Assembly: GCA_947627145.1 (NCBI GenBank)
Contig: CANQUW010000040.1
Coordinates: forward strand, 1 to 8,628
From: an uncultured Bacilli bacterium
Lineage (GTDB): Bacteria > Bacillota_I > Bacilli_A > RF39 > UBA660
DNA: 8,628 nucleotides
Direction of reading: 5' to 3'
Part shown: positions 1-4,394 of the stretch, in pieces
How positions within the stretch are numbered: the stretch's first letter is position 1
Layout of the letters: each line of letters opens with the position of its first letter
The notes under the pieces: model-generated
What the model was told of the DNA's origin: nothing
Seen by the model: the letters and a program-made list of their open reading frames with translations, nothing else
The model's database searches: none
Position numbers and translations under genes: made by a program

Positions 1-166
1 CATGCTCCTTTTCATTATTTGCTGTTTCTTCAAATATAGCAGCAATTTGCTCATATCCATCCTTTTTAGCTTTACTTGCGTAATAAGTATATTTGTTTCT
101 AGCTTGACTTTCTCCAGCAAAAGCTGCCATCAAGTTAGCTTCTGTTTTAGAACCTTTTAATTCCAT
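1..166 (-). CDS. rbr: Rubrerythrin, N-terminal 55 residues (runs off the window)
   Basis: Rubrerythrin is a cytoplasmic non-haem di-iron peroxidase that reduces hydrogen peroxide to water in anaerobes, usually with electrons from rubredoxin or a reductase. The visible part begins MELKGSKTEANLMAAFAGES and shows the first half of the ferritin-like four-helix bundle. Glu19 in the GESQAR motif, and Glu52 and His55 in an ExxH motif, fit the di-iron ligands Glu20, Glu53 and His56 of Desulfovibrio rubrerythrin (numbering from memory). The C-terminal half, where a rubredoxin-like domain would lie, is outside the window, so classical and reverse forms cannot be told apart by the tail; the ferritin-like domain comes first, as in the classical form. 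The start at 166 has a near-perfect Shine-Dalgarno (AAGGAGG, 171-177) that lies inside the end of the hydrogenase gene. The two genes overlap by 10 bp, so translation is probably coupled. Confidence 0.93.
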   Translation of the reverse strand, partial: MELKGSKTEANLMAAFAGESQARNKYTYYASKAKKDGYEQIAAIFEETANNEKEH

Positions 167-1515
167 ATTTCCTCCTTCTTTCTACTACTATTATTTTTAT
201 TTATATCAAAAGAATTATCTTCTTTTAATACCTTACTTTTGTTGGAAAACTTGGTATGAAGTATCTCTTCTGCTTTTCCTTCTAAATGATTACCTAAAAA
301 ACTTTTATAAACTTCACAAATATTAGGATTAGCTGAAGAAAACTTACATTCGAGCTTCTCATTTTCCTGATATAGTCCCATACTTCTTTTAGTATTAATT
401 TCTTCTTGTTTTGAAACTGCACCAAGTATTTGACCTCCACCACCAACACAACCTAAAGGACAGTTCATAACTTCTATCAAATCATAATTAACTATTCCTT
501 TTTCTATATCACATAAAATAGGTTCAATATTTTTAAGTCCATGACTTACTAGAAGTCTAATATCTTCATCCCCTATTTTAACAGTGGCTTCTTTTAGATT
601 ATCATATCCTCTTACTTTTTTAAAGTCCAAAAGTGATTTTTTTGGAGATTTTCCTGTCATAATATAATAACTTGTACGTAAAAGAGATTCACTAACACCA
701 CCACTCGTACCAAATATAACTCCTCCACTACTACCCCTAGACATTAAATCATCAAATGGAGTATCTTTCAAATTAACAAAGTCAATTCCTGCTTCTTTAA
801 TCATAAGCGAAAGCTCTACTGTTGTAAGAGAAAAATCCCCATCTACTAACTCTTCTCTTGCACACTCTGCCTTCTTTGCAGTACAAGGTGCGATAGATAC
901 TGTTATAATATTTTCTCTATCAATCTCTTCCATCTCACTAAAATATGTTTTTATAATAGAGTTCTGCATCCCAATAGGGCTCTTACAAGTAGATAGATTA
1001 TTAATTAACTTAGGATGAAAATGTTCTAAATATTTAACCCAAGCAGGACAACAACTAGTAAATTGTGGGAGTCTTTTTTTATTTTTTAATCTTTCTATAA
1101 ATTCATGAGATTCCTCTTCAATTGTAAGATCCGCACCAAATGTAGTATCAAACACATAATCAAAACCAAGTTTTTTTAATGCTGTAACTATCTTTCCTTC
1201 AACATTAACCCCAGCATCCATTCCAAATGCCTCACCCAAACTTGTTCTAACTGAAGGTGCAACATGACAGACAACACACTTATCTGTATCATTAATATAA
1301 TCAAGTACTTTTTTATAATTATATTTAGTAACAATTGCACCAGTTGGACAATTAAGTAAACATTGCCCACAATTAACACATACATGATTGTCACTAGGAA
1401 TACCTACAACTTCATTGCAAATATATCTACATCTTCCACATTTAATACATCTTTCTTTAATCCTTGCAATAGAAGGATTATCTAAACTTATCTCAATTGG
1501 TTTCTTTTCTTCCAT
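157..1515 (-). CDS. hydA: Monomeric [FeFe] hydrogenase with two N-terminal [4Fe-4S] clusters
   Basis: Cytoplasmic enzyme for reversible 2H+ + 2e- to H2, probably exchanging electrons with ferredoxin. Numbering is from the start at 1515 (452 aa). Two CxxCxxCxxxC ferredoxin sites are Cys23/26/29/33 and Cys46/49/52/56. The H-domain has L1 TSCCPAW (Cys155, Cys156), L2 APCTAKKAE (Cys211) and L3 EVMNCPLGCVGGGGQ (Cys352, Cys356), giving all four H-cluster ligands plus the proton-relay Cys155. Offsets to Glu135, Glu138, Arg142 and Ser175 match the proton path of Clostridium pasteurianum CpI (from memory). A small-subunit-like segment follows at about 375-425. There is no Tat signal. The last 30 or so residues are a Lys/Asn/Ser-rich tail. 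I chose Met at 1515 (MEEKKPIEIS) over 1557, because the 14 extra residues are hydrophobic and unlike the family; its Shine-Dalgarno is weak, which fits coupling to perR (23-bp overlap). An Ala replaces the usual Met of the MPC motif. Confidence 0.95.
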   Translation of the reverse strand: MEEKKPIEISLDNPSIARIKERCIKCGRCRYICNEVVGIPSDNHVCVNCGQCLLNCPTGAIVTKYNYKKVLDYINDTDKCVVCHVAPSVRTSLGEAFGMDAGVNVEGKIVTALKKLGFDYVFDTTFGADLTIEEESHEFIERLKNKKRLPQFTSCCPAWVKYLEHFHPKLINNLSTCKSPIGMQNSIIKTYFSEMEEIDRENIITVSIAPCTAKKAECAREELVDGDFSLTTVELSLMIKEAGIDFVNLKDTPFDDLMSRGSSGGVIFGTSGGVSESLLRTSYYIMTGKSPKKSLLDFKKVRGYDNLKEATVKIGDEDIRLLVSHGLKNIEPILCDIEKGIVNYDLIEVMNCPLGCVGGGGQILGAVSKQEEINTKRSMGLYQENEKLECKFSSANPNICEVYKSFLGNHLEGKAEEILHTKFSNKSKVLKEDNSFDINKNNSSRKKEEIWN

Positions 1516-1897
1516 AATTATCACAACACTTATCACAAATACCCTTAAATAAAACATTACTATCTTCTATTTTAACAGAGTATTCCTTTTCTATCCTCCT
1601 AATCATATTTATATACTTATCATCAAAAATATCCATTATTCTACCACATTTACTACACTCTAAATGATAATGGGGATTACAATCATAATCAAAATGACAC
1701 CCACTATCTGTAATTATCTTTTTAACTTTTCCATCTTCTACTAATTTATTGACATTACGATAAACAGTAGCCTGTCCTAAACTAGAATCAATCTCTTTTA
1801 TCTCATCATATAATTCTCCAATTGTTGGATGACTTTTATCTTTCTTTAATGTCTCTAAAATAAGTTGCTTTTGTTTAGTATTACGTCCTGTATCCAT
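1493..1897 (-). CDS. perR: PerR-type peroxide-sensing repressor (Fur family)
   Basis: A 134-aa Fur-family dimeric repressor; PerR senses peroxide through metal-catalysed oxidation of histidines next to a regulatory Fe/Mn site. The N-terminal winged helix (about 1-65) contains HPTIGELY and ATVYRNVNKL, the recognition-helix signature. The spacing of metal ligands fits Bacillus PerR closely: His23, Asp70, His76, His78 and Asp89 for the regulatory site (H37, D85, H91, H93, D104 there, from memory), and two CxxC pairs (Cys81/84 and Cys121/124) for structural zinc. Asp89 in CGRIMD is the residue that favours PerR over Fur or Zur. The start at 1897 has a good Shine-Dalgarno (AGGTGA, 1901-1906). It is first in the operon with hydrogenase and rubrerythrin, and the operator just upstream suggests autoregulation. 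A Fur-like iron sensor is the main alternative. Confidence 0.9.
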   Translation of the reverse strand: MDTGRNTKQKQLILETLKKDKSHPTIGELYDEIKEIDSSLGQATVYRNVNKLVEDGKVKKIITDSGCHFDYDCNPHYHLECSKCGRIMDIFDDKYINMIRRIEKEYSVKIEDSNVLFKGICDKCCDNYGRKETN

Positions 1898-1915
1898 AAC
1901 TCACCTCATTATTAT

Positions 1916-1936
1916 TGATAACTATTATCATTATAA
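1916..1936 (-). promoter_or_regulatory. Double 7-1-7 PerR/Fur-type operator
   Basis: On the minus strand two overlapping 7-1-7 elements sit 6 bp apart. The promoter-proximal one reads TGATAATAGTTATCA (1916-1930), one base from the Bacillus Fur/PerR-family pattern TGATAATnATTATCA. The other reads TTATAATGATAATAG (1922-1936), which matches 12 of 14 defined positions of the PerR pattern TTATAATnATTATAA. Overlapping 7-1-7 elements offset by 6 bp, defining 21 bp, are the arrangement described for Fur boxes in Bacillus. The site covers the -10 hexamer and the likely transcription start, so bound repressor should block polymerase. PerR binding is inferred from position and from the gene it precedes. 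Confidence 0.75.
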
Positions 1937-1959
1937 CATAACAGAGTTAAAACAAGCAA
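1930..1959 (-). promoter_or_regulatory. Vegetative promoter of the perR-hydrogenase-rbr operon
   Basis: On the minus strand, TATAAT (1930-1935) is preceded by TGT (1936-1938), a perfect extended -10 (TGTTATAAT). A weak -35 TTGCTT lies at 1954-1959 with an 18-bp spacer. Transcription would begin near 1923, leaving a leader of about 25 nt that holds the perR Shine-Dalgarno. The extended -10 explains tolerance of a poor -35. No terminator was seen between the upstream prepilin gene and this promoter, so some read-through into perR is possible. Confidence 0.7.
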
Positions 1960-1967
1960 TACTATTA

Positions 1968-2387
1968 TTATTCTCCTACTGGTTTTTTATTTTCTCCAAC
2001 ACCACATTCTAAACCACTAACTTTATAACTAACTTTACTACCACTCTTTGTTATTTTAACAACAACACTATCAGGACTATCAACAGTATTACAGCCTTTT
2101 TTACTACTCTTCTGTGTAGGTACAAAATCTTTAACAAGACCCTCACTTTTTAACTCACTAAAACTAATAGTAGCTTCAGTTTTTGCAGCATTCCAATTTA
2201 AATCATTACTCTTTTGTCTATAAAATAATCTAGCACCATAAACTATAGAATCTCTAAATTCCAAATACTCCTTATCTCTTGTCTCATTACTTGCATTATT
2301 AATTGAAGGAATGGCCATTATCAAAATAAGTGCTGATATCGCAAGAACAACAATTAACTCAATCAAAGTAAATCCTTTATTATTCAT
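1968..2387 (-). CDS. Type IV prepilin-like protein (N-terminal methylation motif)
   Basis: A 139-aa class III signal protein beginning MNNKGFTLIELIVVLAISAL. The sequence shows a short basic leader, the prepilin peptidase site G5/F6, Glu at mature position 5, and a hydrophobic helix of about 20 residues, so it should be inserted in the membrane, cleaved and N-methylated by a prepilin peptidase. The rest looks like a small pseudopilin globular domain; Cys99 and Cys128 could form a disulfide. The start at 2387 is chosen over the upstream in-frame ATGs because it gives the canonical leader and has GGAGAT (2395-2400) 7 nt upstream. No ATPase, peptidase or other pilin lies next to it, so it is an orphan. 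Its role (competence pseudopilus, adhesion, secretion) cannot be decided here. The class is clear; the family is not. Confidence 0.85.
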   Translation of the reverse strand: MNNKGFTLIELIVVLAISALILIMAIPSINNASNETRDKEYLEFRDSIVYGARLFYRQKSNDLNWNAAKTEATISFSELKSEGLVKDFVPTQKSSKKGCNTVDSPDSVVVKITKSGSKVSYKVSGLECGVGENKKPVGE

Positions 2388-2412
2388 AATAATCATCTCC
2401 ATATCTATATCC

Positions 2413-2418
2413 ATTATA
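2413..2418 (-). promoter_or_regulatory. Possible -10 of the prepilin gene
   Basis: The minus strand reads TTGTATAATGG here, with a perfect TATAAT 25 bp before the start codon. Transcription would begin near 2406, just ahead of the Shine-Dalgarno at 2395-2400. No good -35 is visible at 16-18 bp. The region is very AT-rich, so chance matches are likely. Confidence 0.4.
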
Positions 2419-2450
2419 CAATAAATTTTTAATTTTTTATATAACAAAAA

Positions 2451-2456
2451 TATAAT
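2451..2456 (+). promoter_or_regulatory. Possible -10 of the small plus-strand membrane protein gene
   Basis: TATAAT lies 31 bp before the ATG at 2488, within the 100-bp divergent spacer shared with the prepilin gene. No clear -35 is seen. It is listed because a divergent gene here needs its own promoter; the match could be chance in such AT-rich sequence. Confidence 0.3.
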
Positions 2457-2487
2457 ATTTAACATAAAATATTATAGGTGAATATCT

Positions 2488-2706
2488 ATGTTTAAAGGTT
2501 CAAAACATTCTTTTTATTGCAGATGTGAAAACTGCAAACAAAAAAGAAGAAATTCTCTTCTTTATCTTACATTAATAGGAGTAACTTCTATACTTGTATT
2601 TTATCAAGTAATTTTAATAGTTTTTATAACAACAAGAATAAACGCTATAATATTGTTATTTTTATTCTTTTTCTGTTTCTTTTTGATATTTAATGTTTTG
2701 TTTTGA
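2488..2706 (+). CDS. Small predicted membrane protein with a CxCxxC N-terminus
   Basis: A 72-aa protein that I do not recognise. It starts MFKGSKHSFYCRCENCKQKRR, giving a short basic cytoplasmic head with Cys11, Cys13 and Cys16 that could bind metal. Two hydrophobic segments follow (about 24-48 and 52-71), separated by TTRIN, so a two-helix hairpin is plausible. Support for a real gene: a good Shine-Dalgarno (AGGTGA, 6 nt before the ATG) and a charged-then-hydrophobic layout. It also fills 2488-2661, which has no minus-strand gene. Against it: the last 45 bp overlap the 3' end of the ysxE-like gene on the other strand, the C-terminal helix is low-complexity Phe/Leu/Ile, and I know no homologue. 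It is the only plus-strand gene in the window. Confidence 0.5.
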   Translation: MFKGSKHSFYCRCENCKQKRRNSLLYLTLIGVTSILVFYQVILIVFITTRINAIILLFLFFFCFFLIFNVLF

Positions 2707-3567
2707 AATAAGCTCATGACTTTTGTTAATATACTCTACCCATTCATATACTTTAACACATCCATCAAAACTATTATCTATAGTAATTTTTTCAGGAATA
2801 GAAATAAGTATAAAAAATAAAAGTTCTTCAGTTTTAGTAAATTTATAACGACTTTGATAAACATCATAAAGTTTATTCATATCAAAACGCATATATTCTG
2901 TTTTATAGAAATTTAAAAAATCATATATAACAAATCCAAATCCTGCTTCATCCCAACTAATAAAACTAGAACTATCACACCCCACTAAAAAGTGCTCGAG
3001 ACTAACATTATTATGAAGCATTACATAACGAGAACTTTTTTGTTTTGACACTTCTCTATACCAAACTTCTATATTTTCACGAGCATAATAAAGAGCCATA
3101 TAAACTTTACTAATATTTCTAATAAGTAAATACTCACTAGGAGACATAAATACACGGCTCTCAATAACATCTTGTAATTCATGATAATACTTATCTAAAT
3201 AATCAACTCTATCTATTACTTCTTCATAAACTCTTTTTATATCATCTAATAAAGTTTCTTTATAAAAAGTAGTCTTAATATGTAAAATACTAAGTGTTAT
3301 AACAAGATCCATAGCACGAGCATCATCACTCATATTAATTTCATTAATATAAGGATAAATCTCATAATCACCATAATCTCTTTCATTTAATAAAAAATGA
3401 TTAAAACCACGAGAAAGTAAATAGTTATATATTTCATTTTTATCACGTTTTTTCTTTTTTATAACTACTTTACCATTCTTAGTATCTAAAATTCTAACAT
3501 TATTTTTATATTGATAAGCTCGAGAGTAAAGTCCACACTTTTCTATTACTTCTTTTATATCACTCAT
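2662..3567 (-). CDS. ysxE: YsxE/CotS-family spore coat-associated kinase-like protein
   Basis: A 301-aa protein with the layout of CotS/aminoglycoside-phosphotransferase-fold proteins found in spore coats. Visible elements are a beta-strand with lysines (VVIKKKK, 34-40), the helical middle, a catalytic-loop-like HNNVSLEH (185-192), and a metal-loop-like SWDEAGFGFVIYDFLNFY (204-221) with Asp206. In active members the loop is normally HGDxxxxN. Here Asp187 and Asn192 equivalents are Asn and His, so it may be a pseudokinase. Identification rests largely on context: it directly follows a SpoVID-like gene, as ysxE follows spoVID in Bacillus subtilis. The ATG lies within the end of spoVID (8-bp overlap, ATGAGTGA), with no strong Shine-Dalgarno, so translation is probably coupled. 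It is probably made in the mother cell and attached to the coat; its exact function is unknown. Confidence 0.75.
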   Translation of the reverse strand: MSDIKEVIEKCGLYSRAYQYKNNVRILDTKNGKVVIKKKKRDKNEIYNYLLSRGFNHFLLNERDYGDYEIYPYINEINMSDDARAMDLVITLSILHIKTTFYKETLLDDIKRVYEEVIDRVDYLDKYYHELQDVIESRVFMSPSEYLLIRNISKVYMALYYARENIEVWYREVSKQKSSRYVMLHNNVSLEHFLVGCDSSSFISWDEAGFGFVIYDFLNFYKTEYMRFDMNKLYDVYQSRYKFTKTEELLFFILISIPEKITIDNSFDGCVKVYEWVEYINKSHELISKQNIKYQKETEKE

Positions 3568-4339
3568 TCTTACAAGGTATTATAAGCTTACTACCAACTT
3601 CTAGTGTAGATAAATCATTATAACTAGCAATCTCTTCTCTTGTAACATCATAAGTCTCTAATACCTTTTCTAAAGAATCATTTTTCCTCATAATATATAC
3701 AAGATAAGTAGAAAATTCTTCATCTTCATCAGTAAGATTCATAAATAAAGAATTAATAGATTTACCCTCTTTTTCTAAAGTATCATTATCATCACTACTA
3801 TTATCTTCAACCACTTTATTATCAGTAGTAACCTCTTCTAAAGATTCAACTTCTACTTCAATTTCTTCTTTATTATCAAGTTTCTCTTCTGTATAATCTA
3901 CTGGTACAACTTTATCTTTTTCTTTTTTTAAAGGAACTTCTTTAACTTTATCTTCTTCTAAATCTCCATCACATTCACGTGAAAGTACTTCTTCCTCTTC
4001 TTCTACTGCAATAACTTCCTCTACTCCTTCAAGTAACAAATCAATTTTAACATTAAGTGTATCATCATTAACAACTTCATAAGTAAAATCATCAATAGAC
4101 ACATTAGTAGTATCTAATACATAATTATCACTTGTAGAAATAGATACAGGAATCTTTACTTCAAACTCCTCATCAAGTCTACTAGCTTCAGTCATCTTAT
4201 AAGTACCACTAACTATTAAATCTCCTTCTACTTTATTACTACTTATAAATTTCAAAGTATGATCAAGACAAATACTACTAATATCATGAATCATAGATGT
4301 AAAAGTTATCTCTCTATCAACAGATATAATTTTCTTCAT
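3560..4339 (-). CDS. spoVID: SpoVID-like spore coat morphogenesis protein with C-terminal LysM
   Basis: A 259-aa protein. In Bacillus, SpoVID is a mother-cell protein that drives coat encasement of the forespore and works with SpoIVA and SafA. The N-terminus (about 1-108, starting MKKIISVDREITFTSMIHDI) is a beta-rich domain resembling the SpoVID/SipL N-terminal domain, with VEGDLIVSGTY, then EFEVKIPVSI, and DDFTYEV leading to LLLEGVEEV. A very acidic, low-complexity linker covers about 110-195. A LysM domain follows at about 212-256 (TYLVYIMRKNDSLEKVLETY and ending GSKLIIPCKNE). Bacillus SpoVID is about 575 aa, so this is a compact version with the ends kept and the middle shortened. SipL is the alternative, but the downstream ysxE-like gene favours SpoVID. 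The start has AGGAGA (4348-4353) 8 nt upstream, lying inside a hairpin. Confidence 0.85.
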   Translation of the reverse strand: MKKIISVDREITFTSMIHDISSICLDHTLKFISSNKVEGDLIVSGTYKMTEASRLDEEFEVKIPVSISTSDNYVLDTTNVSIDDFTYEVVNDDTLNVKIDLLLEGVEEVIAVEEEEEVLSRECDGDLEEDKVKEVPLKKEKDKVVPVDYTEEKLDNKEEIEVEVESLEEVTTDNKVVEDNSSDDNDTLEKEGKSINSLFMNLTDEDEEFSTYLVYIMRKNDSLEKVLETYDVTREEIASYNDLSTLEVGSKLIIPCKNE

Positions 4340-4341
4340 AT

Positions 4342-4387
4342 AAAAAATCTCCTTTTCTATTTCATAATATGTAGAAAGGAGATTTTT
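4342..4387 (-). terminator. Hairpin plus T-run after parC; hides the spoVID Shine-Dalgarno
   Basis: Arms 4343-4359 and 4372-4387 pair over 16 bp with one bulged base (4356) and a loop of about 12 nt. On the minus strand the 3' arm ends in six T (4347-4342), the form of an intrinsic terminator 8 bp after the parC stop. The stem is AT-rich with a GGAG/CTCC core, so termination may be partial. The 3' arm contains the spoVID Shine-Dalgarno AGGAGA (4348-4353), so any parC read-through transcript would have it base-paired. Confidence 0.7.
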
Positions 4388-4392
4388 ATACC
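4364..4392 (-). promoter_or_regulatory. Possible sporulation (sigma-E/K-like) promoter of spoVID
   Basis: The minus strand shows CATATTAT (4364-4371), which fits the CATAnnnT core of sigma-E and sigma-K -10 elements. GGTATAA (4386-4392) lies 14 bp upstream and carries the ATA core of a sigma-E -35. In Bacillus, spoVID is a sigma-E gene. A start near 4357 would lie at the base of the 3' arm, so the transcript would lack the 5' arm and leave the Shine-Dalgarno free. Matches are short and the region is AT-rich, so this is tentative. Confidence 0.27.
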
Positions 4393-4394
4393 TA

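Noticed and set aside
1188..1394. Minus-strand frame of 68 codons inside the hydrogenase gene
   Set aside because: It is a frame-shifted reading of the ferredoxin/H-domain region whose correct frame has all cluster cysteines.
1516..1557. Longer hydrogenase N-terminus starting at 1557
   Set aside because: It would add 14 hydrophobic residues resembling a signal segment, but they derive from the other frame of perR, overlap it by 65 bp and have no clear Shine-Dalgarno.
2626..2659. Inverted repeat ATAACAA/TTGTTAT just beyond the ysxE stop, as a possible terminator
   Set aside because: The stem is 7 bp and almost all A/T with a 20-nt loop, and the minus strand has a run of A rather than T after it.
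3560..3562. TGA at the end of spoVID as a tryptophan codon (Mycoplasma-type code)
   Set aside because: The Trp codons checked in the hydrogenase and ParC are TGG, the TGA follows a complete LysM domain, and it overlaps the start codon of the next gene in a usual coupling arrangement.
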